Part shown: in pieces, positions 16,763 through 24,381 of the stretch
Layout of the letters: each line of letters begins with the position of its first letter
Numbering within the stretch: the first letter of the stretch is position 1
Source: Allobosea sp. LC85
Lineage (GTDB): Bacteria > Pseudomonadota > Alphaproteobacteria > Rhizobiales > Beijerinckiaceae
Reading direction: 5' to 3'
NCBI RefSeq assembly: GCF_000735605.1
Contig: NZ_JPKG01000008.1
Span: forward strand, 45,138-109,137
DNA length: 64,000 nt
The notes under the pieces: model-generated
What the model was told of the DNA's origin: nothing
Databases searched by the model: none
The model's input: the letters and a program-made list of their open reading frames with translations, nothing else
Position numbers and translations under genes: made by a program

Positions 16763-17693
16763 CGAGGTCTTCATCGCGATAAGCAGCAAGATGCTGCACG
16801 GCAAGTCCAAGGCCTACGTCAGCCGAGCGCTCGCCCGGAAGGCTGAGGGCAACCTCGACGAGTACCAACTGTGGGCATCGCTCGCCCTTGAGCTGCTGGG
16901 TAAAGCGGCCCTGGCGAAGCACCATCCCAGCCTCATCGTCGACCCGAACCACTGGCAATCGCTGTTCGTGGCGGCCGGCATCAATGTGACGACCGACGTG
17001 AAGACAATCACCGCCAAGACGGTGTTCGAGCGCCTCACCCATCTCGCGCCGCGCTTCGACAAGGATACCCAGAAGTTCTGCCTCGCGATCAGTGAGCGTC
17101 GAAACGCCGAGCTGCACTCGGCTGACGTGCCGTTCCGGGCAATGAAGCTGGACGCCTGGGAACGACAGTATTGGTACGCCTGCGACTGCATTCTTAAGTC
17201 GATGGAATCCTCCCTTGAAGATTGGCTTGGCGCGGCTGACGCCCAATCCCCGAGAGAGCTGCTGGAAGAAGCTAAGCAAGCCTTGCAGGCGGCAATTGAA
17301 CTGCGGATCAAGGCCGCCCGCGCGCGCTTCGATGACCTTAAGAAGGCCGAACGCGATAGGTTGAAAGAGGAAGCAACAGCTCGCCATGCCATCCACCAGC
17401 GCGGCGCGCTTTCAGCCGATTACGACGGCGTCTGGGAACAGACGTGCCCAGCCTGCAACTGCAAGGCGTTTATGGCCGGCACCCAGGACTACGAAGAGAT
17501 CTCCGAGGATGCCGATCGGGGCGTCGTTTGGGAGACTGTCGAGAGATCGTTCATCCCCGAGGAGTTCGTCTGCCGATCTTGTGACCTGACGCTCGTCGGT
17601 GGTGCCGAGGTGGAAGCTGCTGGCCTGTCCGATCCGCACACCGAAACGGAAGAACGCGAGCTCGAGTACGAACCTGACTATGGGAATGACTGA
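16755..17693 (+). CDS. HEPN-like domain protein with C-terminal zinc ribbon
   Basis: 312 residues. The helical N-terminal part contains ERRNAELHSAD, an R-x4-H arrangement (R116, H121) as in the catalytic motif of HEPN ribonucleases. A coiled coil (about 165-215) links it to a zinc-ribbon-like C-terminus with C231-P-A-C234 and C273-R-S-C276 and an acidic tail. HEPN proteins often act as RNases in toxin-antitoxin or defence systems. Here the gene overlaps the dioxygenase-like gene, which suggests a functional pair. I infer only an RNA-related role; the exact target is unknown. Confidence 0.6.
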   Translation: MADEVFIAISSKMLHGKSKAYVSRALARKAEGNLDEYQLWASLALELLGKAALAKHHPSLIVDPNHWQSLFVAAGINVTTDVKTITAKTVFERLTHLAPRFDKDTQKFCLAISERRNAELHSADVPFRAMKLDAWERQYWYACDCILKSMESSLEDWLGAADAQSPRELLEEAKQALQAAIELRIKAARARFDDLKKAERDRLKEEATARHAIHQRGALSADYDGVWEQTCPACNCKAFMAGTQDYEEISEDADRGVVWETVERSFIPEEFVCRSCDLTLVGGAEVEAAGLSDPHTETEERELEYEPDYGND

Positions 17694-17753
17694 CCGCCCC
17701 TTCGGCCCTCAGTCCTCCAAACGTTTACTTCCTGGCAGCCAGCTAATGTCGTC

Positions 17754-18401
17754 TTGGGGCGCGGCACAGTCCGTCGCCTCAGTACGATAGATTTCAGTCG
17801 GAATGATTGCTTGGCAGGGCGACGAGACAATCAGGCGTCAATCTACGCGTACGATTTGCGCGAGCTTCAGGCGAAAGTCGTCGCTCCCGTCTTAAGCCAG
17901 CTACAACCAATTCCCCGTGAGTTGGTAGGTGGCCCAAAGGCCTTCCGGGTTCAAATCGCCCGGGACAACAGCCACAACACACTCTGCTATGAAGTAAGGC
18001 TAAGCTTCGCTCTAACGGTTGGAGCGGCCTTCGAGAGGAACTTGCGGCTGTGGTTGTCGGTGGAGCAGGCAGATCTTAGATCGTTGATCGAGCGCGCTGA
18101 TCGTATGAGGCTGGTCAAGCATGTCGCCGAAGTGAAGGGCTTGGCCGCTGCGTCAATGGTCCAGGCGGCAGATCTTATCGAGCTTTGGGAACTGGTCAGC
18201 ACCGCGCGGCATGGAGATGGACCGGCGGCGAAGCGCTTGAAAGCCCTCAATCCTGGCCTGTGGTCCCATCAGGATGTGAAGACGCAAATCCTCTATGAGA
18301 CTGCCGGTTTGAGAGCCTACGCCATGCGCGTGAAGGATACTGACCTTGAACGTTACTTCGGCGCGACGATAGGTTTCTGGGAGAGGGTGAGCGGCCGTTG
18401 A
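17754..18401 (+). CDS. Helical hypothetical protein
   Basis: Up to 215 residues from a TTG at 17754; a TTG at 17811 is an alternative, and neither has a good ribosome binding site. The segment ELVSTARHGDGPAAKRLKAL followed by NPGLWSH is distinctive and recurs in uncharacterised proteins as far as I remember. The protein is mostly helical with no signal peptide. It follows the HEPN gene by about 60 bp and could belong to the same unit. Confidence 0.55.
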   Translation: MGRGTVRRLSTIDFSRNDCLAGRRDNQASIYAYDLRELQAKVVAPVLSQLQPIPRELVGGPKAFRVQIARDNSHNTLCYEVRLSFALTVGAAFERNLRLWLSVEQADLRSLIERADRMRLVKHVAEVKGLAAASMVQAADLIELWELVSTARHGDGPAAKRLKALNPGLWSHQDVKTQILYETAGLRAYAMRVKDTDLERYFGATIGFWERVSGR

Positions 18402-18498
18402 GAGCACGTCTTGGGTTAGACATTCAGCGACCGTAGAGCCTGAGCTGACTGCCGAGACCCGGCGAACCGAGCCTGACGTAAGCTGACGGTCGCAAGCA

Positions 18499-19206
18499 TT
18501 ACCCCGCGAACACCGACCTCTCCGCAAATCCCGTATGCCGCCGCATCATCCGGCCCACGACCCGGTCGCGTGAGGTCCGGATGTGGCGCGCAACGGCTTC
18601 GCGGGCGGCTCCTGCGTCCCGGCGCGCCAGCGCTTCGATGATTTCGTCATGGTCGTGGCGGACCTCCTCGCCATCCTCTGCCGCGCCGAGATCGGCGAAG
18701 AGCAGGCGCTGCATTTCGTCCATGGTCTGGGCGATGCCACGCAGCAGCCGGGCGTTGTCGGCAATCGTGGCGATGGCCTCGTGGAAATCCTGGTTGGCGC
18801 GCATGAAGGCGCGGTAGCTCGCCTGGTCGCCGATGCGCAGCTCGACGGAAGATAGCCGGCGCATCATCGCGACATGGCTGTCGGTGATGCGCGGGGCGGC
18901 GAGTTCGGCTGCGGCGCATTCGAGGATCAGGCGCATCTGGATCAGCTCGTGGAAATCGCGGAGCGAAAGCTCGGTGACGCTGTAGCCGCGGCGGGGGATG
19001 ACGCGCACCAGCCCGTCCTGCCGGAGCCGCGACAAGGCCTCGCGCAAGGGCGAGGTGCTGACCTTGAAGCGCGCGACGAGGTCCGATTCGTTGAAGACCG
19101 CCCCTTGCGCGATCTCCCCGAAAATGATCGCGGCGCGGAGCTCCTGATAGACGCGCTCGGCCAGCGAGAGTTTGGCATCGTTTCCTGCTTCGGCCTTGGC
19201 CGGCAT
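18499..19206 (-). CDS. GntR-family regulator, FCD subfamily
   Basis: 235 residues. The N-terminal winged helix (SLAERVYQELRAAIIFGEI, VSTSPLREALSRLRQDGLV) is followed by the FCD effector domain (FHELIQMRLILECAAAELA, MRANQDFHEAIATIADN, HDEIIEALARRDAGAAREAV). FCD regulators usually repress genes for organic-acid or sugar-acid catabolism. AAGGGC upstream of the ATG at 19206 supports the start. It lies next to the MFS porter gene in the same orientation, so it probably controls that unit. Fragments homologous to its FCD domain recur at 26.9, 39.9, 46.1 and 52.5 kb. Confidence 0.9.
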   Translation of the reverse strand: MPAKAEAGNDAKLSLAERVYQELRAAIIFGEIAQGAVFNESDLVARFKVSTSPLREALSRLRQDGLVRVIPRRGYSVTELSLRDFHELIQMRLILECAAAELAAPRITDSHVAMMRRLSSVELRIGDQASYRAFMRANQDFHEAIATIADNARLLRGIAQTMDEMQRLLFADLGAAEDGEEVRHDHDEIIEALARRDAGAAREAVARHIRTSRDRVVGRMMRRHTGFAERSVFAG

Positions 19207-19294
19207 CGTTCAAGCCCTTCATGAAAAGGGTCGCGGCACCTGACGCGCCGCGACCGCTCCCTACCCTATTGGTCTGCGCCTTCGGCAGCCGCAG

Positions 19295-20623
19295 TCAAGC
19301 CCGCCGCCTGGCGAAGAAGCGCTGGACGACCATAAGAATGATGAGCGCAGCCAGCGCCTCAACGACCGCAACAGCAACCAGACCGGGCGCGATCTGGCCC
19401 GTGGCGTCCTTCAGCAGGCCGAGACCATAGGGCGCGAGAAAGCCGCCGAGATTGCCGAAGGAGTTGATGATCGCGATGCCGGCGGCGGCGGCCGTGCCGG
19501 CGAAAAGCCGGTTGGGCAGCTGCCAGAACACGGGAATCGCGCCATAGGCCCCGGCGAGCGCCAGCGCAAACAGCACGACGACCATTTGCGGCGAGCCGTG
19601 CAGGGCGAAAGCGACGCCGGCCAGACCAAGCGCGCCGACAATCAGCGAGCCGACGCATTGCAGGAGTGGACGGCCCGTCCGGTCGGCCATCAGGCCGTTG
19701 CCGATCATCACGGCGGAGCCGACGAGCGAGGCGCCCGAAACCAGCCAGCCAATGGTCGCGACATGGCCGAAGCCGGCCTCGCGCATGATGGTCGGGCCCC
19801 AGAAGGCGACGGTGGCGTTGGCGACGATGATGCAGAAATAGACCAGCGTGAAGATCCACAGCCGCGGATCGCGCAGCACCGTCGAGAACCCGTGCTCACG
19901 CGGGCCAAGAGAGCGGGCATCGCGCTCGAGATCCTCGCGCACGGCGCTGCGCTCCTCATCCGAGAGCCAATGCGCCTGTTCCAGCCGGTCAGTTAGCCAG
20001 GCCAGTGCAAAGAGCCCGATCAGGATCGTCGGAATGCCCTCGACGATGAACAGCCATTGCCAGCCGGACAGGCCGCCGATGCCCTGCATCCCGGTCATGA
20101 TCTGGCCGGCGAGCGGACCGCCGATGACGCCCGACAGGGCCACCGACGACATGAAGATGCCAAAGACCTTGGCCCGGCGCTCGCTCGGGAACCATTGCGT
20201 CAGGAACAGGATGACGCCGGGAAAGAACCCCGCCTCGAAGGCACCGAGCAGGAAGCGCAGGATGTAGAAGGTCGTGGGCGTCGTCGCATAGGACATCAGC
20301 GCGCAGATCGTGCCCCAGCCGATGGCGATGCGCGCGATGGTCTTGCGTGCGCCGATCCGCTGCAGCAGCAGGTTGCTCGGCACTTCGAACAGGAGATAGC
20401 CGATATAGAAGATGCCGGCGCCGAGCCCATAGACGGCCTCGGAGAAGCGCAGCTCGTCGGCCATCTGCAGCTTGGCGAAGCTGATATTGACGCGGTCGAC
20501 CCAGGCCAGCACCCAGAGAACCATCAGGATCGGGATCAGGCGCCAGAAGATCCGGCGATAGGCGGTGTCGAGCAGCGTGTCGGTCGCGCGGGCGGCCGCC
20601 CCCGGTAGCGATGTGTCGGTCAT
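19295..20623 (-). CDS. MFS transporter, anion:cation symporter type
   Basis: 442 residues with about twelve membrane helices. The N-terminal AWVDRVNISFAKLQM and GLGAGIFYIGYLLFEVPSNL, and the later FLLGAFEAGFFPGVILFL, are typical of the ACS family (organic-anion or phthalate-type porters). The start at 20623 has GAGGGG upstream; an in-frame extension to 20689 has no support. It sits between the GntR regulator and a divergent CapA-like gene, consistent with uptake of a carboxylate substrate. The exact substrate is unknown. Confidence 0.88.
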   Translation of the reverse strand: MTDTSLPGAAARATDTLLDTAYRRIFWRLIPILMVLWVLAWVDRVNISFAKLQMADELRFSEAVYGLGAGIFYIGYLLFEVPSNLLLQRIGARKTIARIAIGWGTICALMSYATTPTTFYILRFLLGAFEAGFFPGVILFLTQWFPSERRAKVFGIFMSSVALSGVIGGPLAGQIMTGMQGIGGLSGWQWLFIVEGIPTILIGLFALAWLTDRLEQAHWLSDEERSAVREDLERDARSLGPREHGFSTVLRDPRLWIFTLVYFCIIVANATVAFWGPTIMREAGFGHVATIGWLVSGASLVGSAVMIGNGLMADRTGRPLLQCVGSLIVGALGLAGVAFALHGSPQMVVVLFALALAGAYGAIPVFWQLPNRLFAGTAAAAGIAIINSFGNLGGFLAPYGLGLLKDATGQIAPGLVAVAVVEALAALIILMVVQRFFARRRA

Positions 20624-20678
20624 GTCAGAATCCCCTCGGCGGCCTTCGGCAGCATGCGCGTTGTCGTGGCCGCATTTG

Positions 20679-20688
20679 TGATGCATCA
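20679..20688. promoter_or_regulatory. Palindrome in the porter/CapA divergent promoter region
   Basis: TGATGCATCA is a perfect 10-bp palindrome 55 bp upstream of the porter start, in an AT-rich stretch. It is a plausible operator for the neighbouring FCD-type GntR regulator, whose family binds short palindromes. No direct evidence. Confidence 0.4.
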
Positions 20689-20854
20689 ATAAAACATCAT
20701 AGATAATTCACGGTTGTCAACAGGGCGCCTACGGTCGTGACAAAGCCGATCGACTGCACCTCCCCTCTTCGCGCCTGGCCCTTGAAAGCCCTTGACCGTC
20801 GGCACAAACTGCGTCCAGTAATTGAAACATCAAACAAATATCTAAGGAATGACC

Positions 20855-21931
20855 ATGTCCATTCTGACGCTCGGCGCTGCCGGAGATATCGTGGTTCGCG
20901 AGCGGCTCTATGCCGGCGATGCGCTGATCGATGAGGGCTATGGCGAGACGCTGACCTATCTCCGGCAGAGCGATCTGGTCTGGGGCTCCTGCGAGGTGCA
21001 GTTCGCCCATCACGGCTACCGGAGCGATGCGCCGATCGCCTATCTCGTCGACCCGGCTGTCGCAGGCGATCTCGGCCGGGCCGGATTCGGCCTGATGACG
21101 GTTGCGACCAATCACACCTGCGATTTCGGGCCCGACGCCTTTCTGGAGACACTCGACCACCTGCATGCGGCCGGCGTCGGGACGGTCGGCGGCGGCGAGG
21201 ACCTCACTGCTGCGCTCGTGCCGGATCAGCGCGGGATCAATGGCTGCAGGTTAGGGACGATCGCGGTTTCCTGCCTGCTGCCGCCGGATTATGCGGCGAC
21301 GGAGACGCGGCCGGGCATCGCGCCGCTCGCGATCGAGCAATGGCCGGAAATCCACCCGGTCCTGCTCGCGACCGAGCCCGGCGCGCCGATGCGGATGCGC
21401 AGCCGGGTGCGCGAGAGCGATCTCGCGCGGCTGCGCGGGCAGATCGCCAGCTTGCGCCCGCTGGTCGATGTTCTGATCGTCAGCGTGCACTGGGGCTATG
21501 GCCGCGGCGACCCGCTGGCGGAGTACCAGCGTCCGCTGGGACAGGCCTTGATCGATGCCGGCGCCGACATGGTGCTCGGCAACCACGCCCACAGCCCTGC
21601 CGGCATCGAGACCTATCGGGGTAAGCCGATCCTCTACAGCCTCGGCAACCACATCGCCCAGCAGGACTGGGACAACGCCACCCCCGACCAGAAGGCGATC
21701 TTTTCGCAGATCGACCCCTGGTCGCTCGTCTGCCGCATCGGCATCGGCAGGGGCGGCATCGAGACGATCGAGTTCCGCGCCACGGAGTGCAACAGAAACG
21801 GGATGCCGGTGCTGATCCAGGAACCGGCCCGCGCCCTGCCCGTGCTCGACCGCTTCGACCGGTTGTCACGCGGCATGGGTACGGAGGCTGAGATCGAGGG
21901 CCTGCGTCTCACGGCCCGTTTTGCGAGGTGA
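20855..21931 (+). CDS. CapA/PgsA-family metallophosphatase-like protein
   Basis: 358 residues without a signal peptide. Motifs typical of the CapA domain are visible: GAAGDI near the start, ATNHTCDFGPDAF, VSVHWGYG and LGNHAHSPAGIE with YRGKPILYSLGNH. The family is named for poly-gamma-glutamate synthesis proteins but also includes metal-dependent phosphoesterases of unknown substrate. ATG at 20855 is chosen because AAGGA lies 6 nt upstream; the ATG at 20849 is too close to it. It is divergent from the MFS porter and probably belongs to the same catabolic locus. Confidence 0.85.
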   Translation: MSILTLGAAGDIVVRERLYAGDALIDEGYGETLTYLRQSDLVWGSCEVQFAHHGYRSDAPIAYLVDPAVAGDLGRAGFGLMTVATNHTCDFGPDAFLETLDHLHAAGVGTVGGGEDLTAALVPDQRGINGCRLGTIAVSCLLPPDYAATETRPGIAPLAIEQWPEIHPVLLATEPGAPMRMRSRVRESDLARLRGQIASLRPLVDVLIVSVHWGYGRGDPLAEYQRPLGQALIDAGADMVLGNHAHSPAGIETYRGKPILYSLGNHIAQQDWDNATPDQKAIFSQIDPWSLVCRIGIGRGGIETIEFRATECNRNGMPVLIQEPARALPVLDRFDRLSRGMGTEAEIEGLRLTARFAR

Positions 21932-22017
21932 CGCGTCCCCGAACGCGCCGCTTCGCCGACATGGCCGCCAGAGCCGGCCTATGCGCATATCGCGGCGGCG
22001 AGCACCGGCCGCCTTGG

Positions 22018-22115
22018 ATCATCGGACCGTAAATCGTATCCGGTCCGATGATTTAACCTTTTGTGTTCGCATCGGCTTTGCCCCGAAAACCGCAATCCAC
22101 TTTTCGGGCCGATGC
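22018..22115. repeat. Pair of palindromic repetitive elements
   Basis: The first hairpin is ATCATCGGACCG...CGGTCCGATGAT (22018-22052). The second is GCATCGG...CCGATGC (22069-22115) with an inner CCCCGAAAA/TTTTCGGG stem. The second matches the hairpin that interrupts the cytochrome c gene at 9436-9481 in its arms and inner stem. It lies between convergent genes and may also terminate transcription. Confidence 0.8.
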
Positions 22116-22166
22116 TTTAGGGCGGCCTTCGACGACATCGCCTTCAACACAGAGCTGTGACCCAGC

Positions 22167-23084
22167 CTACTCACTCACCAGCTTGCGCGATTTCAGCAGC
22201 GCCAGCAGGCCCTCGTCGCGGCGCGCTTCCAGCTCCGCGATCGAGCGGCCGGCGCTCTCCTGCGCCACCCCCTCGACGATCCGGCGCTGCACCTCTTCGC
22301 CCAGGCCGGGTTGGCCGAGCGATTCCCAGCGCTTGAGCTGGCTCGGCCCGAGATGGGCGAGATAGCCCTTGATGCCGCCATCGCCGCCGCCGAGATGATA
22401 GGTCATATGCGGACCCATCAGGGCCCAGCGCAGACCCGGCCCATTGCACAAGGCGGCATCGATATCGGCGACGCTGGCCACGCCCTGTTCGACCAGATGG
22501 ACCGCCTCGCGATAGAGCGCAGACGCCAGCCGGTTGGCGATATGGCCCGGCATTTCCCGGTTCAGCACCACGGGTCTGCGACCGAGCGCGCGATAGAAGG
22601 CGCTGGCGCGCGCAACGACAGCATCATCCGCCCCGACGATCTCGACCAAGGGCACGAGATGCGGTGGATTGAACGGATGGGCGACGATGATGCGCTCGGG
22701 CCTGATGCAATCGGCGACGATGGCGCTGCGCACCAAGGCCGAGGTGCTGCTGGCGATGATGGCATCCGTCGCCGTCTGAGCGTCGATCTGGCTCAGCAAT
22801 TGCCGTTTCACGGCCTCGTTCTCGGGGCCGTTTTCCTGGATGAACTGTGCGCCTTCAAGGACCGCGCCGAGCCTGGTCGAGAAGCTGAGCGCACCAGCCC
22901 CAGTAAGCCCCAGTTCGGCAAGCTGCGAACGCGCCCGCTCGACATAAGCGAGGAATTTCTCCTCGGCTGCGGGCGATGGATCGTATGCGGCGACAGCGAC
23001 GCCATGAGCGGACGCGAGCGCCGCCCAGCTCGCGCCGATCATGCCGGCGCCGACAATGGCGATGCGCTCGATGGGATTCGTCAT
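22167..23084 (-). CDS. 3-hydroxyacyl-CoA dehydrogenase-family NAD-dependent enzyme
   Basis: 305 residues. The Rossmann fold starts IAIVGAGMIGASWA; SSTSAL and HPFNPPHLVPLVEI carry the catalytic Ser and His region of this family, followed by the C-terminal helical domain (MPGHIANRLASALYREA). Besides acyl-CoA dehydrogenases the family includes L-carnitine and L-gulonate 3-dehydrogenases, which have this single-domain size. In this locus, with a dehydratase and uptake genes, a small hydroxy-acid or carnitine-like substrate is more likely than fatty acids. Specificity is inference. Confidence 0.88.
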   Translation of the reverse strand: MTNPIERIAIVGAGMIGASWAALASAHGVAVAAYDPSPAAEEKFLAYVERARSQLAELGLTGAGALSFSTRLGAVLEGAQFIQENGPENEAVKRQLLSQIDAQTATDAIIASSTSALVRSAIVADCIRPERIIVAHPFNPPHLVPLVEIVGADDAVVARASAFYRALGRRPVVLNREMPGHIANRLASALYREAVHLVEQGVASVADIDAALCNGPGLRWALMGPHMTYHLGGGDGGIKGYLAHLGPSQLKRWESLGQPGLGEEVQRRIVEGVAQESAGRSIAELEARRDEGLLALLKSRKLVSE

Positions 23085-23296
23085 GATGCCTTTGCTCTCA
23101 CTTGCTTGCGTTCATGAGCGCAGCAGTCACTGGCGCCAGGATTCCGGGCGTAGCGCAGTCGAGACTCACATTCCATCGCGGAGTGCCGAGCCCTGCGATG
23201 GTTTCCGGCTCGGCGCCGCGGGACCGTCATCGGGGCGGCCCAAGGCCGATCCCGATAGCGGCCTCTCCGGACTGACGAAGGACAGGGCAAAAACCC

Positions 23297-24301
23297 TTAT
23301 TCAGGCCTGAGCCCAGTCGCCTTGATCACCTCGCTCCACTTCTTCATCTCGCTATCGATCAGGGCCGCAGCCTCGACCGGGGTGCCGGGCTTTGGCGTCA
23401 CGCCCTGCAGCTTCATCGCCTCCAGCGCCTTGGGCGTCTTCAGCGCCTTGACGATCTCGGCGTTGAGCTTGTCGATGATCGGCTGAGGCGTGCCGGCCGG
23501 GGCGAGCACTCCGAACCAGGAGCCGATCTCGAAATCGGGCAGCCCCTGCGAGATCGCGGTGGGGTAATCCAGCATGAAGGGCGAAGGCTCGCGGCCGGTG
23601 GTCGCGATCGCCTTCAGCGAGCCCGCATTCACATGCTGGAGCACGGATGGAATGGTGTCGAACATCACCTTGACCTGGCCGCCGATCATGTCGGTCATGG
23701 CCGGGCCGCTGCCGCGATAGGGCACATGTCCGAGCTTCGTCCCGGCGCGCGCATTGAACATCTCGCCGGCCAGATGTTGCGGCGAGCCATTGCCGGAAGA
23801 GGCGTAGTTGAAGTCATCCGGCTTGGCTTTGGCGAGCGCGATCAGTTCGGGAACCGTCTTCGCCTGCACCGAGGGGTGGACGACCAGCGCGAGCCCGACC
23901 GTGCCGGCAATGGTGACCGGAGCGAAATCCTTCTTCAGGTCGAAGCCAGGCTTGGCCTGCAGTCCCATATTGATCGAGTGGCTGGTGAGCGCCCCCATCA
24001 ACAGCAGATAGCCGTCGGGCTGGGCCCGGGCGACGGCTGCGGCGCCGACGCTGCCGGCCGCGCCGGCGCGGTTCTCGACGACGACGCGCTGGCCGATACT
24101 CTGCGAGACTTCCTCGGCGATGACGCGGCCGATGATGTCGGTCGCCCCGCCCGGCGCATAGGGCACGAGCAGCGTGATCGGCCTTTGCGGATAGGCCTGT
24201 GCGCCTGCGGGACCGGCAAGGGCGAGCGAGAAACCGGCGAGCGAGAAACCGGCGAGCGAGAGAGCGGCGAGCGTGCCGCCTAGAAAGGCGCGTTTCAGCA
24301 T
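23297..24301 (-). CDS. Bug/TctC-family periplasmic binding protein
   Basis: 334 residues. A long signal peptide with an internal repeat (LAGFSLAGFSLALAG) precedes the mature binding protein (YPQRPITLLVPYAPGGATDI, NRAGAAGSVG, HVPYRGSGPAM). Bug proteins bind carboxylates for tripartite tricarboxylate transporters, but no tctA or tctB is adjacent, as is common for orphan Bug proteins. GGAGGAC precedes the ATG at 24301. It lies between the dehydrogenase and the dehydratase genes on the same strand, so it is part of the same catabolic unit. Confidence 0.9.
   Translation of the reverse strand: MLKRAFLGGTLAALSLAGFSLAGFSLALAGPAGAQAYPQRPITLLVPYAPGGATDIIGRVIAEEVSQSIGQRVVVENRAGAAGSVGAAAVARAQPDGYLLLMGALTSHSINMGLQAKPGFDLKKDFAPVTIAGTVGLALVVHPSVQAKTVPELIALAKAKPDDFNYASSGNGSPQHLAGEMFNARAGTKLGHVPYRGSGPAMTDMIGGQVKVMFDTIPSVLQHVNAGSLKAIATTGREPSPFMLDYPTAISQGLPDFEIGSWFGVLAPAGTPQPIIDKLNAEIVKALKTPKALEAMKLQGVTPKPGTPVEAAALIDSEMKKWSEVIKATGLRPE
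24222..24273. repeat. 15-bp tandem repeat within a signal-peptide coding region
   Basis: The unit GCGAGCGAGAAACCG occurs at 24222-24236 and 24237-24251, a third variant copy at 24252-24266 and half a copy after that. As 15 is a multiple of three, copy changes only lengthen or shorten the hydrophobic core (LAGFS repeats) of the Bug protein signal peptide. Confidence 0.9.
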
Positions 24302-24381
24302 CGGGCATTGTCCTCCGGGTTGGGGCAAGCGGGCCGGTTCGTCCGGCCCTGCATCACGATCTTGAGCCGCGCTGCGGCCGG

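Noticed and set aside
17940..17975. Sequence resembling a tRNA T-arm (GGTTCAAATCGCC)
   Set aside because: No acceptor, D or anticodon stems around it; it lies inside a protein-coding frame.
24222..24273. CRISPR-like repeat
   Set aside because: The units are contiguous 15-bp repeats without spacers and in frame within a signal peptide.
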